DNA of 64,000 nucleotides from Clostridium_AT stratigraminis (lineage in GTDB: Bacteria > Bacillota > Clostridia > Clostridiales > Clostridiaceae): contig NZ_JBJHZZ010000001.1 of assembly GCF_045310675.1 (NCBI RefSeq), forward strand, positions 558,001-622,000, in the 5' to 3' direction. Positions 1 through 8,302 of this stretch are shown piece after piece. Numbering within the stretch: the first letter of the stretch is position 1; each line of letters starts with the position of its first letter. The notes under the pieces were generated by a model. The model was not told the origin of the DNA, made no database searches, and saw only the letters and a program-made list of their open reading frames with translations. A program made the translations under genes and the position numbers.

Positions 1-1
1 A

Positions 2-91
2 CCAATTTTTTATATTGGTAATGAGAGTAAGGTACATGAAAGAGTTAACAAAGTAAATGAGCAAAAAAGTGATTTGATTGTTATGTTTTGA
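2..91 (+). CDS. C-terminal end of an unidentified protein (partial)
   Basis: An open frame enters from the left edge and stops with TGA at 89-91, giving about 29 C-terminal residues that are hydrophilic and end in IVMF. A hairpin terminator begins at the stop codon, which supports a real gene end. I do not recognise the family from this short tail. Confidence 0.5.
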   Translation, partial: PIFYIGNESKVHERVNKVNEQKSDLIVMF

Positions 92-117
92 GTGAGTAAA
101 TTCACTCTTTTTATTTT
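90..117 (+). terminator. Intrinsic terminator of the upstream gene
   Basis: GAGTGA/TCACTC stem with a six-base loop, followed by TTTTTATTTT, immediately at the stop codon of the upstream partial gene. Confidence 0.7.
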
Positions 118-244
118 AAAATAAAAAAATGGATTAAAATTATAAAATAGTATATAATGTATAAGGTATTACATTTCATGGTAGTTCTTTTTGAAATCCC
201 AATAAATTATTAAATATATAAGTGAATATTTGGAGGTGTATTGT

Positions 245-1744
245 TTGCTTAGCAAAGAATTAGAAGTTAAAACTCTAACGGAGCTTAGAGATATTGCTAA
301 GGAACTTGGTATTAAAAACATATCAAAGTTTAAAAAAGCAGAGCTTATTGAAGAAATTAGCAAGGTTTCTCCTGCGTCCATTGAAACGAATGGAGTAGTT
401 CTTAGAGAAAAGATAACTCCCAAAAAGGATGAAGTTAAAGAAGAATCTGAAAAATCTTATGTAAAGAGTGAAGAAATTAAAGCTGTAACTACGAATTTAA
501 ACACAGCTTATGAACCTGCCCCAAAGTCTGAGCCTATCATAGAAAAAGTTTCCTTTGAAGAAAAAAGAGAAAGACTTAAAGAAATGATAGATGAATCTGA
601 TACTGCTAGAGGAGTATTAGATGTTATTGAAAATAGTTTTGGCTTTTTAAGAGGACAAAATTATCTTTCTGGACCAAATGACATTTATGTATCTCCTTCA
701 CAAATTAGACGCTTCAATTTAAGAACAGGTGATATGGTTGAAGGTAAGGTAAGAACCCCTAAAGAGGGAGAAAAGTTTAAAGCTCTATTATATGTACAAG
801 GTGTAAACGGTGAAAACCCTGAAAGAGCTGTAGGAAGAAAAAAATTTGAAACTTTAACCCCTATTTATCCTGAAGAAAGAATCAAATTAGAAACAAGTAC
901 ACTAGATTTATCCTCGAGATTAATGGATATTATTTCACCATTAGGTAAAGGACAAAGAGGTATCATAGTTGCACCTCCTAAGGCTGGTAAAACTACTCTT
1001 CTTAAAAAAGTTGCCAATAGTATTAGTAAAAATCACCCTGAAATAAAATTAATAGTGCTTTTAATAGATGAAAGACCTGAAGAGGTTACTGATATGCAGC
1101 GTTCTATTAATGGTGAAGTTATATTTTCAACCTTTGATGAAGAGCCAGATCATCATACAAAGGTTGCAGAAATGGTACTTGAAAGAGCAAAGAGGATGGT
1201 AGAGCAAGGTCAGGATGTGGTTATTTTATTAGACAGTATAACAAGACTTTCAAGGGCCTACAATCTTACAATAACTCCAACTGGGCGTACACTTTCTGGA
1301 GGATTAGATCCTGGAGCACTTATAAATCCTAAAAAATTCTTTGGTGCTGCAAGAAACATTGAAGAAGGTGGAAGTCTTACTATTCTTGCCACAGCTCTAG
1401 TTGAAACAGGAAGCAGAATGGATGATATGATTTTTGAAGAATTTAAGGGAACAGGAAATATGGAAGTTCACTTAGATAGAAAGCTGCAAGAAAGAAGAAT
1501 ATTTCCTGCTATTGATATTTATAAATCTGGTACAAGAAGAGAAGACTTACTTTTAACTTCTAAAGAGCAAGAGGTTATCTTTAATATCAGAAGGGTTATG
1601 TACAAAGAAAATAGTGCAGATCTAGTTACAGAAAAGCTAATAGAACATATGGCTAAAACAAAAAATAATGATGATTTCTTAGAAATCTTTATGAAAAACG
1701 ATATTTTAAAAAGAGATAATGGAAAAGAAAAATGGGAAAGGTAA
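245..1744 (+). CDS. rho: Transcription termination factor Rho
   Basis: Hexameric RNA-dependent ATPase that ends transcription at Rho-dependent sites. The N-terminal 45 residues form a SAP-like Rho-N domain (TELRDIAKELGI), followed by a charged linker to about residue 110, a cold-shock RNA-binding domain (about 115-195) and the ATPase core with the P-loop APPKAGKTTLL near residue 243 and Walker B VVILLDS near 325. The open frame extends to 230, but the GGAGGTG at 232-238 lies inside that extension and sits six bases before TTG 245, so I start there (499 aa). A TATAAT at 153-158 could be the -10 element. Transcription ends in a hairpin shared with convergent rpmE. Confidence 0.95.
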   Translation: MLSKELEVKTLTELRDIAKELGIKNISKFKKAELIEEISKVSPASIETNGVVLREKITPKKDEVKEESEKSYVKSEEIKAVTTNLNTAYEPAPKSEPIIEKVSFEEKRERLKEMIDESDTARGVLDVIENSFGFLRGQNYLSGPNDIYVSPSQIRRFNLRTGDMVEGKVRTPKEGEKFKALLYVQGVNGENPERAVGRKKFETLTPIYPEERIKLETSTLDLSSRLMDIISPLGKGQRGIIVAPPKAGKTTLLKKVANSISKNHPEIKLIVLLIDERPEEVTDMQRSINGEVIFSTFDEEPDHHTKVAEMVLERAKRMVEQGQDVVILLDSITRLSRAYNLTITPTGRTLSGGLDPGALINPKKFFGAARNIEEGGSLTILATALVETGSRMDDMIFEEFKGTGNMEVHLDRKLQERRIFPAIDIYKSGTRREDLLLTSKEQEVIFNIRRVMYKENSADLVTEKLIEHMAKTKNNDDFLEIFMKNDILKRDNGKEKWER

Positions 1745-1763
1745 ATCCTTTCCCATTTTTTTA
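1731..1763. terminator. Bidirectional terminator between rho and rpmE
   Basis: AATGGGAAAGG/CCTTTCCCATT perfect 11-bp stem with a five-base loop, A-rich on the left and T-rich on the right. It overlaps the rho stop codon and reaches the rpmE stop, so it can serve both convergent genes. Confidence 0.85.
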
Positions 1764-1967
1764 TTCTGTAATATTGAACTTCCTTCTAAATTTCTCAACT
1801 CTTCCACCTACGTCAACAATCTTTTGACGTCCAGTGTAGAATGGATGGCATTTAGAGCATATTTCTACTTTTAGTTCTTTCTTAACAGAACCAGTTGTAA
1901 ATGTGTTTCCACATGCACACTTAACCACAGCGTCTTGGTGGTATTCTGGATGTATGCCTTCTCTCAT
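1761..1967 (-). CDS. rpmE: 50S ribosomal protein L31, zinc-binding type
   Basis: Small ribosomal protein of the large subunit, 68 aa. It begins MREGIHPEYH and carries the two cysteine pairs CACG and CSKC that define the zinc-containing (C+) L31 paralogue, then the conserved HPFYTGRQK stretch. I start at the second methionine because GAGGTG precedes it by six bases; the frame can be extended by six residues. It is convergent with rho, a common neighbour in Firmicutes, and has its own promoter at 2020-2048. Confidence 0.95.
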   Translation of the reverse strand: MREGIHPEYHQDAVVKCACGNTFTTGSVKKELKVEICSKCHPFYTGRQKIVDVGGRVEKFRRKFNITE

Positions 1968-2019
1968 TTCATTCACCTCTTTCAATTATCGAATATGTTT
2001 CCATATTCTCAACTACTAG

Positions 2020-2048
2020 ATTATAGCATGCAAATATTTTGTAGTCAA
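2020..2048 (-). promoter_or_regulatory. Sigma-A type promoter of rpmE
   Basis: Read on the minus strand: TTGACT (2043-2048), 17-base spacer, TATAAT (2020-2025), about 50 bases before the rpmE start codon. Confidence 0.75.
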
Positions 2049-2102
2049 TCTTTAATAAAAGGCTGTTTTTTGATACAATATATTTGTTTAGTTTAATTGC
2101 TA

Positions 2103-2206
2103 GTGTTCCGAATAAAAGGAGGTAAAAGGTCTAAAAGGCCTTTTACGAGTAGTTTTCGAGCGGGAGCGAGTAGGTCAAACTACTCGGTGTTCCGAATAAA
2201 AGGAGG
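2103..2206 (+). repeat. Structured leader element, copy 1 (before tdk)
   Basis: A perfect 20-bp direct repeat (2103-2122 and 2187-2206), beginning GTGTTCCGAAT and ending AAAAGGAGG, brackets a folded segment. Hairpin 1 pairs 2122-2131 with 2137-2146 (10 bp, one G-U). Hairpin 2 pairs GAGTAGTTT 2147-2155 with AAACTACTC 2177-2185 around a GC-closed GGGA loop. The right repeat supplies the tdk Shine-Dalgarno. Three related copies occur elsewhere in the window. I do not match it to a named RNA family. Confidence 0.7.
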
Positions 2207-2212
2207 AATGAC

Positions 2213-2827
2213 ATGAGTAAATTATATTTTAGATATGGAGCAATGAATTGCGGTAAATCAACAAATCTTTTACAAGTTGCATACAACTATGAAGAAAGAG
2301 GAATGAATGTAATAATAATAAAACCTAAGACTGATACAAAGGGTGGGCATAAGGTTGTATCAAGGCTTGGGGTTACAAGGGAAGTAGACCTTTTAATAAG
2401 TGAAGATATGAATATATGTACTGAGGTGGAAGCCTTACTTAAGAAAAATATCAGGATAGATTGTATTCTAGTGGATGAAGCACAGTTTTTTAAAAGCAGG
2501 CATATTGATCAGCTTTTTGAAATAGCTGTTTTAATGGATATTCCAGTTATATGCTACGGCCTTCGCACGGATTTTCAGATGAATGGCTTTGAAGGAAGTT
2601 CAAGATTACTACTATTAGCACACAGTATAGAGGAACTAAAGAATATATGCAACTGCGGTAAAAAGGCTCTTTTAAATGGAAGAATGATAAATGGGAAATA
2701 TGTGTTTGAAGGAAAACAAGTTGCTATTGATAAACAGGATAATGTAGAATATCATGCACTATGTCCTAAATGCTATTTTCAATATAAAAAAGAATATGAA
2801 AATGAAAAATTAAAGATAAAGAAATAA
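2213..2827 (+). CDS. tdk: Thymidine kinase (type II)
   Basis: Phosphorylates thymidine with ATP in the nucleotide salvage pathway, in the cytoplasm. The 204-aa protein has the P-loop GAMNCGKSTNLL at residues 9-20, the DEAQFF Walker B region, and the structural zinc site made of C146/C148 and C184/C187, all standard for the tetrameric bacterial and human TK1 class. The start ATG follows AGGAGG by six bases; that ribosome binding site is the right end of the structured leader element copy 1. The yqhQ-like gene follows within 15 bases, so the two are probably cotranscribed. Confidence 0.95.
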   Translation: MSKLYFRYGAMNCGKSTNLLQVAYNYEERGMNVIIIKPKTDTKGGHKVVSRLGVTREVDLLISEDMNICTEVEALLKKNIRIDCILVDEAQFFKSRHIDQLFEIAVLMDIPVICYGLRTDFQMNGFEGSSRLLLLAHSIEELKNICNCGKKALLNGRMINGKYVFEGKQVAIDKQDNVEYHALCPKCYFQYKKEYENEKLKIKK

Positions 2828-2840
2828 AGTGGGGAATTGT

Positions 2841-3746
2841 ATGAATAAAAAGGTTTCTGTTGGTGGACAAGCTGTTATAGAAGGTGTTATGATGAGGGGC
2901 AGGAAGGGAGTTTCTACTGCAGTTAGAACTCCTGAGGGTGAAATTGTAATAGAAAGATTAGATTTAGTACCATATTCTAAAAAATATAAGCTTTTAGGGT
3001 TGCCTATAATTAGAGGCTTTGTATCCCTTATAGAATCTCTTGTTATAGGAATAAAGACCTTAAACTTTTCAGCTAAATTTTTTGAAGAAGAAGAGGAAGT
3101 CTCTAAATTTGATAAGTGGTTTAAAAATAAATTTAAAGATAAAAGTGATGATATTATTGCAGGAATTTCTCTTATATTCTCGTTAGTAGCTGCTGTATTA
3201 TTATTTTTCTTAATGCCAACCTACGTAGCTAACTTTTTTAAGAAACTTACTTACATAAATACAGTATGGCTCAATGTAATTGAAGGGATAATAAGAGTTA
3301 TATTATTCTTATTATATATATATTTCATTGGTAAGCTAGAGGATATTAAAAGAGTATTTGAGTATCATGGCGCAGAACACAAGACTATTTTTTGTTATGA
3401 AAATGGCATAGAGCTTACACCAGAAAATGCAGAAAAATTTAGAAGATTACATCCAAGATGCGGTACAAATTTTTTGTTTTTGGTTATGATAGTAAGTATA
3501 ATTATTTTTTCCTTAACAGGATGGAATTCCTTACTTCAAAGACTTCTATATAGAATAATACTACTGCCAGTGATATCAGGAATTACTTATGAACTTATTA
3601 GATGGATGGGCAAGAGTAATAGTAAAGCAGCAAATATATTAGCTTTTCCTGGGCTTATGCTTCAAAAGCTTACAACAAGGGAGCCAGATTTATCTGAATT
3701 AGAAGTTGCAATAGCCGCATTAAAGTCAGCAGAGGGATTAGAATAA
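2841..3746 (+). CDS. DUF1385 membrane protein (YqhQ family)
   Basis: Conserved 301-aa membrane protein of Firmicutes. It opens with the family signature VGGQAVIEGVMMRG and later has YHGAEHKTIFCYE, with hydrophobic segments at roughly residues 105-125, 140-165, 210-230 and 235-250. Biochemical function is unknown. In clostridia it commonly sits just before prmC and prfA, as here. I start at ATG 2841, seven bases after GGGG, rather than at the upstream in-frame codon at 2829, which overlaps the tdk stop region. Confidence 0.85.
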   Translation: MNKKVSVGGQAVIEGVMMRGRKGVSTAVRTPEGEIVIERLDLVPYSKKYKLLGLPIIRGFVSLIESLVIGIKTLNFSAKFFEEEEEVSKFDKWFKNKFKDKSDDIIAGISLIFSLVAAVLLFFLMPTYVANFFKKLTYINTVWLNVIEGIIRVILFLLYIYFIGKLEDIKRVFEYHGAEHKTIFCYENGIELTPENAEKFRRLHPRCGTNFLFLVMIVSIIIFSLTGWNSLLQRLLYRIILLPVISGITYELIRWMGKSNSKAANILAFPGLMLQKLTTREPDLSELEVAIAALKSAEGLE

Positions 3747-3764
3747 ATCATAAGGATGATGGAA

Positions 3765-4613
3765 ATGAAAATACAGCAATTACTAACTAAAGGTTATGAA
3801 ATTTTAAAGTATAATAATGAAAATTATATTTTAGATTCTCAGCTGATTTTAGGTAAGGTTTTAAATTTGGATAGAGTGTCTATAATTATTAACAGGGACA
3901 AAGAAGTCAGTGAGAAAAGTGTAATTGAATATTTTCGATTAATTGATTTACGAAAAAATAAGATGCCTATAAAATATATAATAGAAGAAACCGAATTTAT
4001 GGGAATATCATTTTTTGTAAAACAGGGAGTTTTAATACCTAGGCCTGATACAGAAATATTGGTAGAAGAGGTTTTAAAGCTTACAAATAAAAAAGACAGT
4101 TTGAAAATATGTGATGTCTGCTGCGGCAGCGGAGCAATTGGTCTTTCAATAGCAAAAATCTTAGATAACTCAGAGGTTTATTGCAGTGATATATCCGAAA
4201 TAGCATGCGAGGTAACCTCTAGAAATATAGAGTTACTTTCATTACAACATAATGCTCATTTTTATAGAAGCGATTTACTTCAGTTTGCTATAGATAATAA
4301 GCTTAAGTTTAACATAGTGGTATCAAACCCACCATATATAAGAACATCTGTGATACCAACTTTAATGGAGGATGTAAAGGACTATGAGCCATATATTGCC
4401 CTATGGGGAGGCGAGGATGGATTAAATTTTTATAGATCCATTACAAAACAAAGCCTTCAGGTTTTAAATGAACATGGGGTTCTAGCTTATGAAATAGGGT
4501 ATGACCAAGCTGAAGAAGTTAAGGGAATCCTTGAAGAAAATGGCTTTAGTAATATTAAGATTATTAAAGACCTTGCAGGGCTTAATAGAGTAATAATTGC
4601 TACTCTTAATTAA
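3765..4613 (+). CDS. prmC: Release factor glutamine methyltransferase PrmC
   Basis: SAM-dependent enzyme that methylates the glutamine of the GGQ motif in RF1 and RF2. Shows the SAM-binding CDVCCGSGAIGLS and the catalytic NPPY motif (VVSNPPYI), with the IPRPDTE stretch typical of the family; 282 aa. Two in-frame ATGs (3756, 3759) overlap the likely Shine-Dalgarno AAGGATG, so ATG 3765 is preferred. It lies directly upstream of its substrate gene prfA, and the other substrate, prfB, is also in this window. Confidence 0.93.
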   Translation: MKIQQLLTKGYEILKYNNENYILDSQLILGKVLNLDRVSIIINRDKEVSEKSVIEYFRLIDLRKNKMPIKYIIEETEFMGISFFVKQGVLIPRPDTEILVEEVLKLTNKKDSLKICDVCCGSGAIGLSIAKILDNSEVYCSDISEIACEVTSRNIELLSLQHNAHFYRSDLLQFAIDNKLKFNIVVSNPPYIRTSVIPTLMEDVKDYEPYIALWGGEDGLNFYRSITKQSLQVLNEHGVLAYEIGYDQAEEVKGILEENGFSNIKIIKDLAGLNRVIIATLN

Positions 4614-4693
4614 TAAAAAAATTCCATCGCTATTTTTTGAGGCTTGTGTTATAATAATAAATTGTGAAAATAATATATGGAGTGATTATATAA

Positions 4694-5770
4694 ATGTTAG
4701 ATAGACTTAATTTTATAGAAAATAAATATGAAGAGCTTTCTAGAAAAATAAGCGATCCTTCAGTTATGGCTGATCAGAAGGAATGGCAGAAGCTCTGCAA
4801 AGAACATGCTGACTTAGAAATAATAGTTAATAAATATAAAGAATATAAAAAAACTATAGAAGATATTGAAGCCAATAAGGAAATGCTTAATGAGGACATT
4901 GAGAAAGAACTTAAGGATATGGCTCAAGAAGAGATAAGGGATTTAACTTTAAAATCAGAAGAGCTTCACAAAGAATTAAACATTTTACTTCTTCCAAAGG
5001 ATCCTAATGATGAAAAGAACGTATTTATTGAGATCAGAGGTGGGGCCGGTGGGGAAGAAGCTGCTCTTTTTGCCTCAAACCTTTTTAGAATGTATACTAG
5101 ATATGCAGAACGTCACAGATGGAGAATTGAACTAATGAGTGCCAATGAAACTGATATTGGCGGCTTTAAGGAAGTTGTATTTATGGTTAGGGGTCAATCC
5201 GCTTATAGTAAGCTTAAATATGAAAGTGGAGTTCACAGAGTACAAAGGGTTCCCGATACTGAATCCAGCGGACGTATCCACACATCCACAGCAACGGTAG
5301 CAGTTTTGCCAGAAGTTGATGATGTAGATGTAACTATTAATCCAAATGATATTAGAATTGATGTTTTTAGAGCTTCTGGTCACGGTGGCCAGTGTGTTAA
5401 CACAACAGATTCAGCAGTAAGAATAACACATATTCCAACAGGTCTTGTAGTGTCTTGTCAGGATGAAAAATCCCAGCTTAAAAATAAAGAAAAAGCTATG
5501 AAAGTTTTAATGTCAAGGCTTTATGAAAGAGCTGAAGCTGAAAGACATGCTGGAATAGCTGAAGATAGAAAGAGTCAAGTTGGAACTGGAGATAGAAGTG
5601 AAAGAATTAGAACCTATAACTATCCACAAGGTAGAGTTACAGATCATAGAATAGGGCTAACACTCTACAAGTTAGAAGCCTTTCTAGATGGTGATATTGA
5701 TGAAATGTTAGATGGTTTAATTACAGAAGACCAAGCTAGAAAGATGGAAGCAATGGGAAGTAATGAATAA
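4694..5770 (+). CDS. prfA: Peptide chain release factor 1
   Basis: Reads UAA and UAG stop codons and triggers peptide release on the ribosome. The 358-aa protein carries the GGQ motif at residues 231-233 in the setting GHGGQCVNTTDS (most relatives have H where C stands), the RGGAGGEEAALFA segment of domain 2, and the stop-codon reading loop VPDTESSGR, which keeps the P-x-T form of RF1. GGAG at 4679-4682 precedes the ATG by about 11 bases. It follows prmC by 80 bases. Confidence 0.96.
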   Translation: MLDRLNFIENKYEELSRKISDPSVMADQKEWQKLCKEHADLEIIVNKYKEYKKTIEDIEANKEMLNEDIEKELKDMAQEEIRDLTLKSEELHKELNILLLPKDPNDEKNVFIEIRGGAGGEEAALFASNLFRMYTRYAERHRWRIELMSANETDIGGFKEVVFMVRGQSAYSKLKYESGVHRVQRVPDTESSGRIHTSTATVAVLPEVDDVDVTINPNDIRIDVFRASGHGGQCVNTTDSAVRITHIPTGLVVSCQDEKSQLKNKEKAMKVLMSRLYERAEAERHAGIAEDRKSQVGTGDRSERIRTYNYPQGRVTDHRIGLTLYKLEAFLDGDIDEMLDGLITEDQARKMEAMGSNE

Positions 5771-5801
5771 TCAAAATTGCACACAAATTTAGAGGTGAAA
5801 T

Positions 5802-6389
5802 ATGGACATAAATAAAGCTATTAGGAAGCAAAAAAAATCTAATATTGGGTTTTTGCTATTCTTAAGCTTTATTTTTTTTATGCTGCCATTAATTTTATTT
5901 TTAGCACACAAATCAAGCGTTTTCTTTATAGTTTATCTTATAATAATTGAACTGCTTATATTAATAACAATATTAATTAATATAAGCAATAATTATATAA
6001 AGTTCAGCAGTGATAGCTACAGATTAAAAATAAAGCTGCTGCATTTTGGCGAGGAAATGAATATTATTTGTGATAAAGTAAAATTTGTACATGCTGAAGG
6101 AATAGGTGTGCAGATGTCAATAATCTTTATTATGAATTCTAGATTTAGAAACAAAAAAATTATACCAGTAGACAGTAATTTTATAAGTAAACACCCCTAT
6201 TTGGCTCAGCAATATTATTGGTTAAAGGTGCAGAACCCGGAAGATAACTATTATTATCTTATTATAACTAAAGGGGGCTTTGAGAAATATAAATTATTAG
6301 ATATGATTTATAGAAATTGTGTAAAAGCCGAATATACAGAAGAGGCTGTGGAAATTATTAAGGAATATAGAAGAAGTAATAATGTATAA
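5802..6389 (+). CDS. Hypothetical membrane protein
   Basis: I do not recognise this 195-aa protein. Two strong hydrophobic segments lie at about residues 14-36 and 42-63, followed by a soluble, basic domain of about 130 residues with several aromatic clusters (QQYYWL, NYYYLII). AGAGGTG precedes the ATG by six bases. It follows prfA by 31 bases, so it may ride in the same transcript, but the pairing gives no functional clue. Confidence 0.7.
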   Translation: MDINKAIRKQKKSNIGFLLFLSFIFFMLPLILFLAHKSSVFFIVYLIIIELLILITILINISNNYIKFSSDSYRLKIKLLHFGEEMNIICDKVKFVHAEGIGVQMSIIFIMNSRFRNKKIIPVDSNFISKHPYLAQQYYWLKVQNPEDNYYYLIITKGGFEKYKLLDMIYRNCVKAEYTEEAVEIIKEYRRSNNV

Positions 6390-6467
6390 ATTTTAGACAT
6401 ATGGTTCTTCACTCCGAATTTCATAAATAAAATGTATAGAGTTAATTTATGGAGTAGGAGTGATAAC

Positions 6468-7202
6468 TTGCTTAGAAATAATATTTATTTAATTGTTGCT
6501 TTTGGAAGCATAATATCTTTAATTGGAACTATGCTTGGAGCATCCTTAGGAATAATAGTGAAAAAGCCTTCAAATAGACTCTTAGGTGCTATAATTGGCT
6601 TTGCAGGAGGCTTAATGCTTTCCATTGTTGTCTTTGATTTAATACCTGAGGCTATTGACAACTGGAGCTTTACCGGAACTTTGATGTTTTGCATTATAGG
6701 GATTCTAGTTATATCTATGTTAGATAGAATTATCAATATTACCAGCAGCTTTGCTAAAAATAAACATATTAAGGTTGCTTTTATGGCTGCAATTGGATTA
6801 ATGCTGCATAATCTTCCTGAAGGGGTTATTATGGGTGTTGGTTTTCTTGCCGGACAGAGCCTTGGCTTTAAGATGAGTTTAATAATTGCTATACATGATA
6901 TTCCGGAAGGTATCGCAGTTTCTGCTCCACTGATGGCATCGAAGGTGAGGGTGAGAAAAATTTTATTTTTTGCCTTCTTAACGGCTTTTCCAACAGCCAT
7001 AGGAACCATTATTGGAGCATACCTTGGAAGCATTTCAGATAATATATTAGGTGCATGCCTTGCACTTGCTTCAGGAATAATGATGTATGTAGTCTGCGGA
7101 GAGATGTTTCCCGAATCTTCAAAGCTTTGGGATGGAATAACAAGTACAGCCGGTATCTTGACTGGAATCATTTTAGGGCTTATAATGACTAAAATGCTCT
7201 AA
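6468..7202 (+). CDS. ZIP family divalent metal transporter
   Basis: Integral membrane importer of zinc or related divalent cations. About eight hydrophobic segments, with the ZIP metal-site motifs HNLPEGVIMG and HDIPEGIAVS in adjacent helices (TM4 and TM5 of the family); 244 aa, the usual size. A frame opening at 6432 exists, but GGAGTAGGAG at 6451-6460 sits just before TTG 6468, so that is the chosen start. Metal specificity cannot be read from sequence. Confidence 0.88.
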   Translation: MLRNNIYLIVAFGSIISLIGTMLGASLGIIVKKPSNRLLGAIIGFAGGLMLSIVVFDLIPEAIDNWSFTGTLMFCIIGILVISMLDRIINITSSFAKNKHIKVAFMAAIGLMLHNLPEGVIMGVGFLAGQSLGFKMSLIIAIHDIPEGIAVSAPLMASKVRVRKILFFAFLTAFPTAIGTIIGAYLGSISDNILGACLALASGIMMYVVCGEMFPESSKLWDGITSTAGILTGIILGLIMTKML

Positions 7203-7231
7203 TGTACATATAAACAAAGGAGAAATTTTTA

Positions 7232-8281
7232 ATGAATACGAAAGTTATATTAATAGATGAAGATAAAATAGATGAAGATAAAATAGTCTTGGCAGGCAAG
7301 GTAATAAGTAAGGGTGGACTTGTTGCATTTCCTACTGAAACTGTCTATGGGCTTGGGGCGAACGCGCTTGATTCTAGTGCTGTAAGAAATATATTCGAAG
7401 CTAAAGGTAGACCTCAGGATAATCCATTGATAATTCACGTATCAGATTTTAATATTAATTCATACGTTAAACATATTCCTGAAGTAGCTGCAAAATTCAT
7501 GAAAAGCTTTTGGCCTGGACCTTTAACTCTAATATTTAATAAGACAGAAGTGATTCCAGAAGTGACTAGCGGAGGACTCTCTACTATCGGCATAAGAATG
7601 CCTTCTAATGTAATAGCTAGAGAACTAATTAAAGCCTCAAAGGTGCCAATAGCCGCTCCATCTGCAAATATATCAGGCAGACCAAGTCCTACTGAAGTTA
7701 ATAGATGTATTGAAGATTTAAATGGGAAAGTTGATATAATACTTGGAGGCGGAAGCTGTGAAGTCGGGCTTGAATCCACTATTGTAGATTGTACAGTAAT
7801 TCCACCTTGTATTTTAAGACCAGGGGGTATAACCTTGGAGATGCTTAAGGAAATAGAGCCATCAATATATATGGACCCAGCAATTATGAAAAAACCAAAT
7901 GCAGATCTTAAACCAAAGGCGCCTGGAATGAAGTATAGACATTATGCTCCTAATGCGCCAATGAAAATAATACAGGGAGATATAGAAAAAACTATTGCAA
8001 AAATTAATGAAATAGTGCAAAATAATATAGGTGAAAAAATAAGCGTAGGAATTTTAGCTACTGATGAAACTAAAGATAAATATGTAGATGGCATAATTAT
8101 TTCATTAGGAAGCAGAAATGATGTAAGCTCTATTGGAAAGAATTTATTTGAGGCTTTACGAAGCCTAGATGATCAAAAGGTAGACTTAATTCTTGCTGAG
8201 GCCTTTGAAGAAGATGAAATAGGGACAGCCATTATGAATAGGATGAGAAAGTCAGCTGGTTTTGATATTATTAATGTTTAA
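7232..8281 (+). CDS. tsaC2: Threonylcarbamoyl-AMP synthase (Sua5/YwlC type)
   Basis: Makes threonylcarbamoyl-AMP from threonine, bicarbonate and ATP, the first step of tRNA t6A37 synthesis. The YrdC domain (about residues 15-200) shows GGLVAFPTETVYGLGANA, KGRPQDNPL and APSANISGRPSPT, followed by the extra C-terminal Sua5 domain after the PGMKYRHYAP linker; 349 aa is normal for Sua5. Near the N-terminus a perfect 15-bp tandem duplication gives DEDKIDEDKI. The partners TsaB, TsaE and TsaD are also in this window. Confidence 0.94.
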   Translation: MNTKVILIDEDKIDEDKIVLAGKVISKGGLVAFPTETVYGLGANALDSSAVRNIFEAKGRPQDNPLIIHVSDFNINSYVKHIPEVAAKFMKSFWPGPLTLIFNKTEVIPEVTSGGLSTIGIRMPSNVIARELIKASKVPIAAPSANISGRPSPTEVNRCIEDLNGKVDIILGGGSCEVGLESTIVDCTVIPPCILRPGGITLEMLKEIEPSIYMDPAIMKKPNADLKPKAPGMKYRHYAPNAPMKIIQGDIEKTIAKINEIVQNNIGEKISVGILATDETKDKYVDGIIISLGSRNDVSSIGKNLFEALRSLDDQKVDLILAEAFEEDEIGTAIMNRMRKSAGFDIINV

Positions 8282-8302
8282 GTTTATTAAGGAGGGTTGA
8301 AA

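Noticed and set aside
6485..7171. Long open frame (228 codons) on the minus strand across the ZIP transporter gene
   Set aside because: Shadow of the transporter gene: its composition (I, P, S, K rich with no domain) and the lack of a ribosome binding site fit a complementary-strand artefact.
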